Of a stretch of 64,000 nt of DNA, positions 17,232 through 26,911 are shown one piece after another. Where the stretch lies: contig CAVUOB010000004.1 in the NCBI GenBank assembly GCA_963743035.1, positions 248,001 through 312,000 of the forward strand, written 5' to 3'. The stretch's first letter is position 1. Every line of letters begins with the position of its first letter. The notes under the pieces were generated by a model. That model saw nothing but the letters and a program-made list of their open reading frames with translations, made no database searches and was not told the origin of the DNA. Made by a program: the position numbers and the translations under genes. The stretch comes from PALSA-911 sp963743035 (GTDB lineage: Bacteria > Pseudomonadota > Alphaproteobacteria > Acetobacterales > Acetobacteraceae).

Positions 17232-19099
17232 GCCGCCTCCCGCGCCTGTTCGAGGATGGTCTGCGCCGCCTTTTCCGCTGCGAGATACACGGCGCTGGCG
17301 ATGAAGAAGCCGGGGATGCGCGGAAACACCGACGCGTCGACAACGCGCAGGCCGCTGGTGCCGTGCACGCGCAACGCGCTGTCGAGCACGCCGCCTGCTT
17401 CCCGCGGACCGATGGCGCAGCTGCAGGAGGCATGATGGCCCCAGGCGGTGTCGCGCACGAAATCGGCCAAATCCTCGTCGGATTGCACATGCGCGCCCGG
17501 CGATTCCTCGGCGGCGATGACGCCGTCGGCGATCAGCCCGGCGGAGATGGCGCGCACGAAGCGGATGCCCGCGACCACCGCCCGCAGATCCTCCGACGCG
17601 CCGTCGCTGCCTTCCTCGAAATAGCGGAAATTGATCGCCGGCGGGTCCCGGGGATCGGCGGAGCGCAGCGTCACCTCGCCGGCACGGTTGCGGGTATAGG
17701 CCTTGAGCACCGCCCAGGTCAGATAGTCCCGGTGTTGCATGAGCTGTTTCGAATAGCCGGGGTAGTAGCCGTCGAAATGCGCCAGCAGGGCCATGCAGAA
17801 CATATCCGGCACGCCGTCCGCGACCGGTGAGGACATCCTGGCGGCGAGCATGGTGCCGTTCGAGATGTACATGCCGGCGCGGCCATTCGCCCAGGCCTGG
17901 AAGCACGGATCGCCGCGGGTGAATTCGGCACCGGCGAGCGAACTCCATGGCCGGGCCATGCGGTTGACGACGGCGACCTCGTACCGGTCCTGAAGGTTGC
18001 GCCCGACACCAGGCAGATCGACGCGGGCAACGATCCCGTGCCGTGCCAGCGCGGATGCGCAGCCGATGCCGGACAGCATCAGCAGCTGCGGCGAATTGAA
18101 TGCCCCCCCCGCCAGGATCACCTCGCGCGCGGCGCGGACTTCGCGCGGATCGCCCGGCCCGGTGCCGGGATCGGCGCTGGCGCGATAGAGCCGGCTGCCC
18201 TTGAGGTAGGCGACGCCGTGTGCGCGATTGTCATCGTCCAGCAGGACGCGGGTGGCCAGCGCGTCGAGTTCGATGTGCAGCCGGTCGGGGTAGCGTGCGG
18301 CGACGTCCATCAGCCTCTCGCGTGCGCCGATACGGGCATGGTTGTCGGTCGACAGCGGTGTGTAGCACGTGCCGCCGGCGCGATCATTGGCGATCCGCCG
18401 ATCATTCGGGTCGGCATGGCCGACCAGCAGATCGTGCAGTCGGCCGCGCCAGCCGGCGGCGGCGAATTCGATGCGGGCGGCGCTTTCGATCGTGGTGTGC
18501 ACCAGCTGGTCGTCGGTGAAGGCGACGAGCGGCATGGCGCGCTCGGCCGGCAGCCAGCCATTCCAGCCATGCCCGCTCGGGTTCACGCCGAACCGGGCGA
18601 GCCAGCTTTGCGCCGGTCGATGGCGGCAGGCCTCCAGCCGCTGCCAATGCGCCTGCATCGCCCCGGCGTTCCAGGAGGCATCGCCGGTCAATGCCGCGAT
18701 CGCGTCCCAGTCGGCGTCGGGCGGCCGCAGCAGGATCATCGCGTTATGCGCGGTGCAGCCGCCGAGCGTGCCGGCGCGTGGGTATAACACGCCGGCCGCA
18801 CGCGCCTTCGGGTCGCGCGCCTGGCGCGCATCGTCGGCATAGTGGCGGACGAAGAAGTTCCAGCTCATGGCCGGGTTCTCCGATGCCATCGGGTGGAAGG
18901 CCGGCACGTCGTAATCTTCCGGCATGCGTGCGGAACCGCTCTCGCGCGCATCGGATCCGGCCTCCAGCAGCATGACGCGCATTCCCGCCTCGGCCAGCCG
19001 CGCGGCGAGCGTGCCGCCGCCGGCGCCCGAACCGACCACGACATAGTCGTACTCGGCATGTTCGTTGTGGGCACCGGCGGCGTCCGCCGGGTTGCTCAT
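17228..19099 (-). CDS. GMC family FAD-dependent oxidoreductase
   Basis: The 623-residue protein has the FAD-binding Rossmann motif VVVGSGAGGGTLAARLAEAG from residue 20, the GMC signature YPRAGTLGGCTAHNAMI, the middle VILAGGAFNSPQLLMLSGIG, and the active-site region near the C-terminus WGHHASCSCAIG with LRVVDASVFPRIPG. GMC enzymes oxidise alcohols, sugars or sterols. Here no twin-arginine leader is seen. The gene is flanked in one operon by three dihaem cytochromes c, with a TGATG overlap upstream and an ATGA overlap downstream, so electrons from the flavin probably pass to the cytochromes rather than to oxygen. The substrate is unknown; an alcohol made by a haem oxygenase in the same operon is one possibility. 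Confidence 0.93.
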   Translation of the reverse strand: MSNPADAAGAHNEHAEYDYVVVGSGAGGGTLAARLAEAGMRVMLLEAGSDARESGSARMPEDYDVPAFHPMASENPAMSWNFFVRHYADDARQARDPKARAAGVLYPRAGTLGGCTAHNAMILLRPPDADWDAIAALTGDASWNAGAMQAHWQRLEACRHRPAQSWLARFGVNPSGHGWNGWLPAERAMPLVAFTDDQLVHTTIESAARIEFAAAGWRGRLHDLLVGHADPNDRRIANDRAGGTCYTPLSTDNHARIGARERLMDVAARYPDRLHIELDALATRVLLDDDNRAHGVAYLKGSRLYRASADPGTGPGDPREVRAAREVILAGGAFNSPQLLMLSGIGCASALARHGIVARVDLPGVGRNLQDRYEVAVVNRMARPWSSLAGAEFTRGDPCFQAWANGRAGMYISNGTMLAARMSSPVADGVPDMFCMALLAHFDGYYPGYSKQLMQHRDYLTWAVLKAYTRNRAGEVTLRSADPRDPPAINFRYFEEGSDGASEDLRAVVAGIRFVRAISAGLIADGVIAAEESPGAHVQSDEDLADFVRDTAWGHHASCSCAIGPREAGGVLDSALRVHGTSGLRVVDASVFPRIPGFFIASAVYLAAEKAAQTILEQAREAA

Positions 19100-21615
19100 C
19101 AGAACGTCTTCAGGAACGCGATCAGCGCGCGCTTGTCGTCGTCGCTGAGACCCGGCTCGCCGGTGTTCGTGGAGGTGCCGAAATAATGCCCACGGTTGAC
19201 GACGAAGTCCGGGCATTTGTTCAGCGCCATCAGCGGCGCGGCGAGGTCGGCGAAATGCCGCCGCAATTCCTCGTCGGTCACGTTTTCAGGCAGGGTCAGC
19301 AGATCGATCTTCAGGCGCAGCAGCAGCTTGGCGATGCGCTCCAGATGCGCGGCGCGATCGATCAGGCTGGTGCTTTCGGCCAGCGGCTGCAGGTTGGCCA
19401 GCAGGTTGACCGGAATGCCCGATGGAATCGGCCCAAGAGTGATGCTGCCGTCCGCCTCCACCAGCCGGGAGAGCACCGCGTGCAGCGGGCCGGCCACATC
19501 GCGAAACGCCGGAGGCACGAAGCCGGCGGGGATGGTGATGAAGCTGCGCGCGGTGGTGCGGTCGATGACACCGGGGACCTTGTCGCCCAGCAGCTTGTCC
19601 TTCTCCCGCTTCTCCGGCCACAGCAATTGTTCGATCGAGGTCTGGAAGACCCGCATGCGGACATCGACCGAAGGATCCTGCTCAAAGGGGCCGAGACTGT
19701 TGTTGAGCAGGAAGGGCGCGGTCGACCAGATGCTGATCAGCGACGGCGGCCTGGTATAGCCGCGCCCGCCGGCCGGCATCGGGTACTGGCGGGGCTCTCC
19801 GGTGAAGGGGTCGTATACCGTCACGCTGCCAACCGATGGCAGCGACTTGTAGGATTGGGAGGAGAAATTGTCCCAGATATTGCCGGCCAGCGCGTTGGTG
19901 GCGAGCGGACTGCAGGCATTGGTCTGCAGCAGCGTCACCGGCACGCGTAGATCGGTGGACAGGTAGTTGTCGTCCGTGAAATCGGGCGCCTGGACGATGG
20001 AGCGCATCTGCGCCTTGAAGTCATCCGTCTTGGTCCAGGCCCAGTAGCGGTTCCAGCAGGCCATATAATCGGGCCCGGCGCATTGCGCGACACTCGCCTC
20101 CGCCGGCGGCGTGGGCGCCTTGCTGGAATGGCAGCGGGCGCAGTTCTCCGCGAACACGGTCTTGCCGCGATCCACCACCTCGGCGCTCTCGGTCAGGTAT
20201 TTCGCCCCGCCCGGGGCGTCGTGCAATTTGTCCGGCCGTGCCGCCTTGAGGAAGAACAGCGCCATTGCCGGCGTGCCCGCCTCGGTCGCCTGCCAGTAGG
20301 AGGAATTCTTTTCCGCCACCGCGATCTCGATCGGCGTGATCGGCTTGCCGCCGACCACGGCGTTGAAGTGCAGCAGCCATTCCTCGCTGAACAGGCCGAT
20401 GTTCAGATAAACGCGGTTGAGCGCGCCAAGTGCGCCGACGGAGTCCGAACCGTCCTTCAGCACGCGCGGCGTGAACACGGTGTCCGGCTTGACGAAGAAC
20501 TTCGTCAGCGGACCGCTGGCGACATAGTCGTTGAACTGCTTGTTGTTGAGCTGCCCGCCGGCCAGCGTTTCCTGCCCGGTGCGCAACGCCTGGCCGAGCC
20601 GCGCACCGAGATTATAGATCGCGTTCATGGTGCGCGGATTGTTGATGTTGTCGGTCGAGACCAGGGATGTGTCCATGGTGCCCGGGCGGTAGGTGTGCAC
20701 CAGCTGGTACATGAAGTTCGTTTCACCGGCATTGTAGGTGAAGATGCGGTCCACCCACATGTACTGGGCGCCGACGGTGGAGCTGAGATCGGACCATTTC
20801 GGCGCCTCGGGGTCGGCCGGCGGATGGATCGGGCTGGGGCCGACATGGCAGAAGCCGCAGGTCATGCCGACGCGGTACGGCCGGACCAGGTTCTGGTCGT
20901 TGTAGTATTTGGGATCGTTGTAATAGCGCTCGGGGTCCCAGGCCCTCTTCGCCTTCTCGTCGAAGGCGGGGTTGGGAAACAGTCGCAAGCCGACAATGCC
21001 GGAGGACTCGCCGTAATAGGACCCGACGGGAACCGTCTTGCCGCGCGCGCCAATGGCGACGCCGGGATATTTTTTCGCATCCGCGAACGGATCGGCCGGG
21101 CAATCGCTGCGGCGCTTGTCGAGCCAGAGGCCGAAGCGGTTCGGATCCGGGCCGGTCGGCTTGTCGAAACAGGGCTCGTTGACCACGCCGAGATACTTCC
21201 AGCGCGTGTCGTGGCCGGCGGGCTGACCGGGATGGGAGGTCACGACCTTCAGAAGATCGAAGACGCCGAAGGTGGCGGCGGTCATCTTGTCCCAGAACCG
21301 GTCGTTGCCGCCGGTCCAGACGATCCACATGTTGCGGCCCTTCACCTCGTCCGGCGTGAGGGCGATGGCGTTGTCCATGTCGTGGAAATAGTCCTCGCCG
21401 GCATGGGTGAACGAACTCGCCGGCCGGCCGGCGCGCCGCGCCTCGTCCTGCACCTTGCCTGCAACGGCCGGCGTGTCGGCGAAGCCAGGCACGACCGCCG
21501 CGAGCAGCAACAGCAGCGCCGCCCCAAAATGCCGACCCGGCCCAATACCAGCGGACAGCAGATGCCGAAAACCCATCCTACCCCCCAAGCTATAGGCAGA
21601 CATGCGGCCTGCCAC
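19099..21615 (-). CDS. Large exported dihaem cytochrome c, first gene of the GMC operon
   Basis: This 838-residue protein has a signal peptide ending near GFADTPA at residue 50 (an internal ATG at residue 14 is an equally good start). Haem c motifs are CGFCH at 253-257 and CARCH near 493. It belongs to the same broad dihaem family as the two smaller cytochromes in the operon and shares the terminal ALIAFLKTF and a RGHYFGT segment, but it has about 300 extra residues in the N-terminal half. Several extra paired cysteines occur (CFDKP, CPADP, CAGPDYMACW, CSPLA). It is probably a soluble periplasmic partner that takes electrons from the GMC enzyme or acts on substrate directly. The first position and a 460-base upstream gap make it the promoter-proximal gene. 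Confidence 0.85.
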   Translation of the reverse strand: MAGRMSAYSLGGRMGFRHLLSAGIGPGRHFGAALLLLLAAVVPGFADTPAVAGKVQDEARRAGRPASSFTHAGEDYFHDMDNAIALTPDEVKGRNMWIVWTGGNDRFWDKMTAATFGVFDLLKVVTSHPGQPAGHDTRWKYLGVVNEPCFDKPTGPDPNRFGLWLDKRRSDCPADPFADAKKYPGVAIGARGKTVPVGSYYGESSGIVGLRLFPNPAFDEKAKRAWDPERYYNDPKYYNDQNLVRPYRVGMTCGFCHVGPSPIHPPADPEAPKWSDLSSTVGAQYMWVDRIFTYNAGETNFMYQLVHTYRPGTMDTSLVSTDNINNPRTMNAIYNLGARLGQALRTGQETLAGGQLNNKQFNDYVASGPLTKFFVKPDTVFTPRVLKDGSDSVGALGALNRVYLNIGLFSEEWLLHFNAVVGGKPITPIEIAVAEKNSSYWQATEAGTPAMALFFLKAARPDKLHDAPGGAKYLTESAEVVDRGKTVFAENCARCHSSKAPTPPAEASVAQCAGPDYMACWNRYWAWTKTDDFKAQMRSIVQAPDFTDDNYLSTDLRVPVTLLQTNACSPLATNALAGNIWDNFSSQSYKSLPSVGSVTVYDPFTGEPRQYPMPAGGRGYTRPPSLISIWSTAPFLLNNSLGPFEQDPSVDVRMRVFQTSIEQLLWPEKREKDKLLGDKVPGVIDRTTARSFITIPAGFVPPAFRDVAGPLHAVLSRLVEADGSITLGPIPSGIPVNLLANLQPLAESTSLIDRAAHLERIAKLLLRLKIDLLTLPENVTDEELRRHFADLAAPLMALNKCPDFVVNRGHYFGTSTNTGEPGLSDDDKRALIAFLKTF

Positions 21616-22075
21616 GTGCCGGCGCCGTCGGCGGCCGGATTATACTGCATATCGCACCATGGTTTGCCCCGCTGACGCAACGCTCGCGTGCAGGCCCAGT
21701 ACGCCCCGCTATGACACGTCCCCTGCCGCACGCCGCGGGGTTCTGGCCCTGATGACCTGTCCGCGCGGTTCTGGCGGACCCGAATTCACCCGCCAGCCTG
21801 TCACTGAACGATTGGTTACAGAATCATCTCATGACTTCGCCGGGGCCCTGACGTGGTAGGTCGTAACGATCCGGATGCGTTTGCGTCGCGGCAGTAGGAA
21901 CCATCCTGATGGCGTGGAGCGGCACCGTTCACGGCGTAGCTGTCCCCGCCGGGCAGGCGCGCTTTCCCATTACCAATCGTGAACAGGTTGCAGCGCGTCG
22001 GTGGTAAAGATTGTTGACTGCCCGTCAGAATAGTGTCTAGCGTAAGTTACGGGAATTTTAGGGAATAGGTCGGAT
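21616..22075. other. Divergent intergenic region between the cytochrome/GMC operon and cyoABCD
   Basis: About 460 bases hold both divergent promoters. The part from about 21980 to 22070 is AT-richer (GTAAAGATTGTTGACTG, TAGTGTCTAGCGTAAGTTAC, GGGAATTTTAGGGAATAGG) and is the best candidate for the cyo promoter. TTGACT at about 22012 with TAGTGT or TAGCGT downstream could be a sigma-70-like pair. I see no protein-coding content that I can support. Confidence 0.5.
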
Positions 22076-23126
22076 GTGCCTTCACCCGCCTGTAGCCAGA
22101 CCGTTCAAAGTGCTGTCATCGCGAACTTCCTGTCGCGGGTAGATCACGTGGCCTGTCCGAGCGGCCGCGCTGCTTTGTATCATCGGACGCCGGATCGTTG
22201 CCGCGAACAACTGCTTCCATGGCTCGACGGCCGCGTCAGGCGCGGGGCCTCCTTGCTGCTCTGGGCTCTTGCGTCGCTGATGCCCGGCGGCTGTACCGGC
22301 GGCGTTCTTGATCCGCAGGGCCCGATCGGAGCCGGCGAGCGGCTGATCCTCCTGGATGCCCTTGGTATCATGCTGATGATCGTCGTGCCGGTGATCATCG
22401 CCATACTGGCGTTTTCCTGGTGGTACCGTGCCTCCAACACCAAGGCCCGCTATCTTCCGGACTGGGCCTATTCGGGCCGTATCGAGTTCGTCGTCTGGGC
22501 GATCCCCACGCTCGTGGTGGTGTTCCTCGGCGGCATCGCCTGGATCAGTTCGCACGAACTCGATCCGGCCAGGCCCCTTTCGGCGAACCCCGACCCGCTG
22601 GAGGTTCAGGTCGTTTCTCTCGATTGGAAATGGCTGTTCATCTATCCCGAACAGGGCGTGGCGAGCGTCAACCGGCTCGTCGTCCCGGCAGGCGTTCCGG
22701 TCCGTTTTTCCTTGACCTCGGCCAGCGTGATGAACGCCTTCTTCGTGCCGCAGCTCGGCACGATGATCTACACCATGAACGGCATGGCGACGCATCTCTA
22801 TCTGCAGGCTGACGCGCCGGGCGTGTTCCATGGCCTGTCGTCCCAGGTACAGCGGCGACGGCTTTTCGGGCATGGCATTCGAGATGCATGCCGTACCGTC
22901 CGGCGACTTCGATGGCTGGATCGCCGCGGCGCGGAATTCCGGCCCCGTGCTGGATGCCGCGAGCTATGCCCAGCTGACGCAGCAGAGCCAGGATGTACAA
23001 CCGTTCACCTTCAAATCCGTGCAGCCCCGGCTGTTCGAGGCCATTGTCGCGCAGCTTCTGGCGCCAGGTCCCGGACCCGATATCGGCAAACCAAAATCGG
23101 CGGTGTCGCCGCGGATGAGGCACTGA
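22076..23126 (+). CDS. cyoA: Cytochrome o ubiquinol oxidase subunit II, interrupted by one +1 frameshift, start uncertain
   Basis: CyoA is the membrane-anchored periplasmic subunit of the bo-type quinol oxidase. Family segments are [56 protein letters not shown] and [20 protein letters not shown]; as in other CyoA there is no CuA site. After HGLSSQ the frame breaks; removing one G near 22846 restores [20 protein letters not shown] and reads on to the stop at 23126. The N-terminus is unclear: the frame is open from a GTG at 22076, but the first 60 residues are unlike CyoA. A TGT at LMPGGCTGG is probably the lipoprotein cysteine although the preceding residues make a weak lipobox. The real start may be a GTG or TTG closer to it. 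Confidence 0.88.
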
Positions 23127-23127
23127 A

Positions 23128-25131
23128 ATGCTTGGAAAGCTAAGCTGGGACGCAATTCCATTCGATCAGCCGATACCGCTGGCATCATCGGCCATCGTCA
23201 TCGTCGCCGTACTGGCCGTGTTGTTCTGGGTGTGGAGGAACGGTTACGTTCCATATCTCTGGGCCGAGTGGATCACCTCCGTCGACCACAAGCGCATTGG
23301 GGTCATGTACTGCGCGATCGCCATGGTGATGCTGCTGCGCGGCTTCATCGATGCCATCATGATGCGCGCGCAGCAGGCCCTGGCGTTTCACTCCGACGGA
23401 TATCTGCCGCCCGAGCACTACAATCAGATCTTCTCGGCGCATGGCACGATCATGATCTTCTTCGTGGCGATGCCGTTCGTCATCGGGCTGATGAATTTCG
23501 TCGTGCCGCTGCAGCTTGGCGTGCGCGACGTCGCATTCCCGACGTTGAACTCGGTCAGCTTGTGGCTCACCGCCACCGGCATGCTGCTGGTGAACATATC
23601 GCTCGTCGTTGGGGAGTTCGCACGTACCGGCTGGCTGTCCTATCCACCGTTGTCCGAGCTGAAGTATTCGCCTGGCGTCGGCGTCGACTATTATCTCTGG
23701 TCGCTGCAGATCGCCGGCATCGGCACCCTGATGGGCGGCATCAATCTCGCCACCACCATCCTGAAGATGCGGGCGCCAGGCATGAGCTACCTGCGCATGC
23801 CCGTGTTCTGCTGGACGGCGCTCGCCTCCAACCTGATGATCATCGCCGCCTTCCCCGTGCTCACCGCGACCTTCGCGATGCTGCTGCTCGACCGGTATTT
23901 CGGTTTCCACTTCTTCACGAACGAGGCCGGCGGCAGTGCCATGATGTTCGTGAACCTGATCTGGGTATGGGGGCACCCCGAGGTCTATATCCTGGTCCTG
24001 CCGGCCTTCGGTGTCTTCTCGGAGGTGGTCTCCACCTTCTCGGGCAAGCCGCTGTTCGGCTACCGCTCGATGGTGGCCGCGACGATGGCGATCTGCATCC
24101 TGTCCTTCCTGGTCTGGCTGCACCATTTTTTCACCATGGGAGCGGGGGCGGATGTCAACGCCGTCTTCGGCATCGCCTCGATGATCATCGCCGTGCCGAC
24201 CGGGGTGAAGATCTTCAACTGGCTGTTCACGATGTATGGCGGACGCGTCCGGTTCAACACGCCGCTTCTGTGGGCGATCGGTTTCATGGTCACGTTCGCG
24301 ATCGGCGGCATGACCGGCGTGCTGCTCGCCGTCCCGCCGGCCGATTTCGTGCTCCACAACAGCCTGTTTCTCGTCGCCCATTTCCACAACGTGATCATCG
24401 GCGGCGTCGTGTTCGGCGTGTTCGCCGGCTATAATTACTGGTTTCCGAAAGCATTTGGTTTCACGCTGGACGAGCGGCTGGGCAAAGCGGCCTTCTGGTG
24501 CTGGTTCATCGGCTTCTACCTCGCCTTCGTGCCGCTCTATGCGGTGGGCCTGCTCGGCATGACGCGGCGAATGCAGCATTATGACGTCGCGGCCTGGCAT
24601 CCCTGGCTGCTCGTCGCGATGCTGGGCGCTATCGTCATCCTGTGCGGCATCGGGTTCCAGGCCGCCCAGCTCTTCGTCTCGATCCGGACGCGGGAGCAGC
24701 GGGTCGATGTCATGGGCGATCCATGGAACGGGCGCTCGCTCGAATGGGCAACGCCTTCCCCGCCGCCGGCCTTCAATTTCGCGGTGCTGCCGAACGTCGA
24801 GGGTGAAGAGGCCTATTGGGGGATAAAGCAGCGGGCGATCGAACAGCAGCAGATGTCCGAAGAGCCGGAATATCATGACATCGAGATGCCCCGTAACAGC
24901 CCGACCGGCTTCGTCACCGCCTTCTTCGCGACCGTCACCGGGTTTTCCCTGATCTGGCATATCTGGTGGCTGGTGGCGCTCGGCCTGTTCGGCGCCTTCG
25001 TGACCTTCGTGGTCTTCGCCTGGCGCGACGTCGCCGAGTACGAGGTGCCGGCCGAGGAGGTCGCGAGGATCGATCGGGCACGCCGCGCGGCCCGCGCCGC
25101 CATTCTCCCCACCCTGAGGAAGCCGGTATGA
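23128..25131 (+). CDS. cyoB: Cytochrome o ubiquinol oxidase subunit I
   Basis: The 667-residue haem-copper oxidase core has the quinone-site residues of the bo3 family in [17 protein letters not shown] and [14 protein letters not shown]. The CuB centre is in [14 protein letters not shown] (His and the cross-linked Tyr) and [11 protein letters not shown]. The haem ligands are in [13 protein letters not shown]. About 15 membrane helices are expected, as in E. coli CyoB, and the length is normal. It starts one base after the cyoA stop and overlaps cyoC by ATGA. The complex oxidises ubiquinol, reduces oxygen to water and pumps protons across the inner membrane. Confidence 0.98.
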   Translation: MLGKLSWDAIPFDQPIPLASSAIVIVAVLAVLFWVWRNGYVPYLWAEWITSVDHKRIGVMYCAIAMVMLLRGFIDAIMMRAQQALAFHSDGYLPPEHYNQIFSAHGTIMIFFVAMPFVIGLMNFVVPLQLGVRDVAFPTLNSVSLWLTATGMLLVNISLVVGEFARTGWLSYPPLSELKYSPGVGVDYYLWSLQIAGIGTLMGGINLATTILKMRAPGMSYLRMPVFCWTALASNLMIIAAFPVLTATFAMLLLDRYFGFHFFTNEAGGSAMMFVNLIWVWGHPEVYILVLPAFGVFSEVVSTFSGKPLFGYRSMVAATMAICILSFLVWLHHFFTMGAGADVNAVFGIASMIIAVPTGVKIFNWLFTMYGGRVRFNTPLLWAIGFMVTFAIGGMTGVLLAVPPADFVLHNSLFLVAHFHNVIIGGVVFGVFAGYNYWFPKAFGFTLDERLGKAAFWCWFIGFYLAFVPLYAVGLLGMTRRMQHYDVAAWHPWLLVAMLGAIVILCGIGFQAAQLFVSIRTREQRVDVMGDPWNGRSLEWATPSPPPAFNFAVLPNVEGEEAYWGIKQRAIEQQQMSEEPEYHDIEMPRNSPTGFVTAFFATVTGFSLIWHIWWLVALGLFGAFVTFVVFAWRDVAEYEVPAEEVARIDRARRAARAAILPTLRKPV

Positions 25132-25802
25132 GCAGCGCCCATACGACAATGGGTCACGTGGCATTTGACGATCCCAACAGGGTCGGCCACCACCTGCATG
25201 GCTACCGCGGGGAGGCGACGGGCCATGGCGAGGGGGGGCCCGCGTCCAAGCGCGTCATCACCGGCTACGGGTTCTGGATCTACCTCCTCAGCGACATCAT
25301 CATGTTCTCCGCCTTCTTTGCCGCCTATGCGGTGTTGGTGGATGCGACTGCGGGCGGTCCGACGGCGCGTGAACTGTTCAACCTGACGAATGTGGCCGTG
25401 GAGACCGCCTGCCTGCTGGCGTCCAGCTTCGCCGGCGGGCTGGCGGCGATCGCGGCGACGGTGCGCAGTCAGCTATGGACCCAGGTCTCGCTGTTGATCA
25501 CCGGGCTTCTCGGCGCCACTTTCGTCGCCCTCGAACTGCACGAGTTCGCGTCGCTGGTTACAGCGGGCGCCGGCCCGACGCGGAGCGCGTTCCTGACCGC
25601 GTTCTTCTCGCTCGTGGGGCTGCACGGTCTGCATGTGAGCGTGGGCCTGCTCTGGCTCGGTACGATGATGGCGCAGTTCTGGGCCAAGGGGTTCAAGCCG
25701 GCCATTATGCGGCGGCTGCTTTGTTTCACCCTGTTCTGGCATGCCCTCGACATCATCTGGGTGGCCCTGTTCACGATCGTCTACCTGATGGGAGCCGGCT
25801 GA
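25128..25802 (+). CDS. cyoC: Cytochrome o ubiquinol oxidase subunit III
   Basis: From the ATG overlapping the cyoB stop, the product is 224 residues with five membrane helices. The family motifs are [20 protein letters not shown], the central [16 protein letters not shown], and [20 protein letters not shown] with the conserved Glu/His pair. The first 35 residues are hydrophilic and His-rich ([17 protein letters not shown]), somewhat longer than in enterobacterial CyoC. The stop codon overlaps the next start (TGATG), which ties cyoD translation to it. It is a structural subunit that stabilises subunit I. Confidence 0.97.
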   Translation: MSSAHTTMGHVAFDDPNRVGHHLHGYRGEATGHGEGGPASKRVITGYGFWIYLLSDIIMFSAFFAAYAVLVDATAGGPTARELFNLTNVAVETACLLASSFAGGLAAIAATVRSQLWTQVSLLITGLLGATFVALELHEFASLVTAGAGPTRSAFLTAFFSLVGLHGLHVSVGLLWLGTMMAQFWAKGFKPAIMRRLLCFTLFWHALDIIWVALFTIVYLMGAG

Positions 25803-26200
25803 TGGCACATGATCCGGCAACGCCTGGCGACATCCTCGACCTCGCTCCCGGCGATGAGATCCCGGATGGCAGCGGCGTCGCGCAGGGCATACGCGGCTAT
25901 GTGGTCGGCCTGGCTCTGGCGGCCGTACTGACCGCGGCTTCCTTCTATGTGGCCCAGACGCATCTGATATGGGGACCCGGCATTCCGGTCGCGCTCGTCG
26001 TCCTGGCAATCGCCCAGATGGGCGTTCATCTGGTGTTCTTCCTGCATATCTCGACCGGCCCGGACAGCGCGAACAATGTTCTGGCGCTGGCATTCGGGGT
26101 GCTGATCGTCGGGCTGGTGCTTGGCGGTTCCCTGTGGATCATGGCCCACCTGAACGCGAACATGATGCCGATGAGCGAGGTCATGCAAATGCAGCGATAG
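25802..26200 (+). CDS. cyoD: Cytochrome o ubiquinol oxidase subunit IV
   Basis: The 132-residue protein has three membrane helices (GYVVGLALAAVLTAASFYVA; VALVVLAIAQMGVHLVFFLH; VLALAFGVLIVGLVLGGSLW) and the family motif QMGVHLVFFLHI followed by an acidic loop. The N-terminal 30 residues form a longer acidic cytoplasmic segment than in E. coli, and the last 17 are methionine-rich (MMPMSEVMQM). It closes the operon; no cyoE haem O synthase follows here, so that gene must lie elsewhere or haem A may be used instead. Confidence 0.95.
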   Translation: MAHDPATPGDILDLAPGDEIPDGSGVAQGIRGYVVGLALAAVLTAASFYVAQTHLIWGPGIPVALVVLAIAQMGVHLVFFLHISTGPDSANNVLALAFGVLIVGLVLGGSLWIMAHLNANMMPMSEVMQMQR

Positions 26201-26265
26201 CCCGCCGGTTCGGCGTGGCCGCTGACCGACCCCATCTTCCGACGGGACGAAGCGGGACGCTGACA

Positions 26266-26287
26266 GGCCGGGCACACGTGCCCGGCC
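26266..26287 (+). terminator. GC-rich hairpin after cyoABCD
   Basis: A ten-base-pair perfect inverted repeat, GGCCGGGCAC and GTGCCCGGCC, with a two-base centre lies 65 bases after cyoD. It is not followed by a T run, so intrinsic termination would be weak. It also sits just past the 3' end of the opposing tRNA gene and could act for either strand. Confidence 0.5.
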
Positions 26288-26299
26288 TTGGTCGGGAGT

Positions 26300-26375
26300 G
26301 GCGCGCCCTGGTGGATTCGAACCACCGACCCACAGCTTAGAAGGCTGTTGCTCTATCCAACTGAGCTAAGGGCGC
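26300..26375 (-). tRNA. tRNA-Arg (anticodon TCT)
   Basis: Read on the minus strand the gene starts GCGCCCTTAGCTCAG, has an anticodon arm ACAGC-CTTCTAA-GCTGT with TCT at the anticodon, and a T arm with GGTTCGAATCC. The acceptor strands GCGCCCT and AGGGCGC pair over seven bases. The next base, the discriminator, would be C, which is unusual for tRNA-Arg, and no CCA follows, so the end must be added post-transcriptionally. Confidence 0.93.
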
Positions 26376-26417
26376 TTGCCGTGGCAACCCGGCCCGGGCA
26401 GGTCGGATGCGCGGGCG

Positions 26418-26723
26418 TTAATGGGTCCAGTTCTGCTGGCGTCCGTAGCGGAAATTATCCGCATAGGCCTTCGGCCGCACCCGCCGGGCATGGGGCAGTT
26501 CCACATCGTAGGGGATGCCCTGGCGTTCGGCGTAGGCGACCGCTTCCTCCCGCGTGGCAAACCGGAGGGAGACCTGGGCCTGGGTGTCGGGGCTGCCGAT
26601 CCAGCCCATCAGGGGGTCGGCCTGGCGGCGTGCGGCGGGTTCGAAGTCCAGTACCCATTCATGGGTCTGGGCCATGCCCGACTGCATCGCGTTTTTCGGC
26701 GGCTGGTAAATGCGGGCCCGCAT
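26418..26723 (-). CDS. NADH:ubiquinone oxidoreductase accessory subunit, NDUFS4-like (ETC complex I subunit)
   Basis: The 101-residue protein matches the ETC complex I subunit conserved region that also defines the mitochondrial 18-kDa NDUFS4 subunit. Landmarks are MRARIYQPPKNAMQSGMAQT at the start, HEWVLDFEP, the GWIGSPDTQAQVSLRFATRE core and the terminal YADNFRYGRQQNWTH. I chose the ATG at 26723 because family members begin there and GGAGA lies seven bases upstream; a longer in-frame start would add 13 residues. The gene is free-standing between two tRNA genes on the same strand, away from any nuo operon, which is usual in alphaproteobacteria. Confidence 0.93.
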   Translation of the reverse strand: MRARIYQPPKNAMQSGMAQTHEWVLDFEPAARRQADPLMGWIGSPDTQAQVSLRFATREEAVAYAERQGIPYDVELPHARRVRPKAYADNFRYGRQQNWTH

Positions 26724-26761
26724 GCTTGTCTCCGTCTCGGTCGTCGTGTCTTCGGCTATCA

Positions 26762-26838
26762 TGGTCGGGGCGAGAGGATTCGAACCTCCGGCCCTTGCGT
26801 CCCAAACGCAATGCTCTACCAGGCTGAGCTACACCCCG
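26762..26838 (-). tRNA. tRNA-Pro (anticodon TGG)
   Basis: The minus-strand sequence begins CGGGGTGTAGCTCAGCCTGG, has an anticodon arm TTGCG-TTTGGGA-CGCAA giving TGG, and a T arm with GGTTCGAATCC. The acceptor CGGGGTG pairs with CGCCCCG, with one G-T pair. The discriminator A and an encoded CCA follow, so the 77-base gene is complete. It lies 38 bases upstream of the complex I subunit start. Confidence 0.97.
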
Positions 26839-26911
26839 AACTTGGCCTATCTACGGCATATCCGACGCGGAAGCTATTGGTCGATATGCCCAATCGTCGA
26901 TATGCCCGATC

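Noticed and set aside
23185..25164. 659-codon minus-strand frame antisense to cyoB
   Set aside because: The composition (HDEHR-rich, no domains) is that of an antisense frame, and cyoB on the other strand has all catalytic motifs.
26300..26838. Integrated genetic element at the tRNA pair
   Set aside because: No integrase, no duplicated tRNA end and only a housekeeping gene between them.
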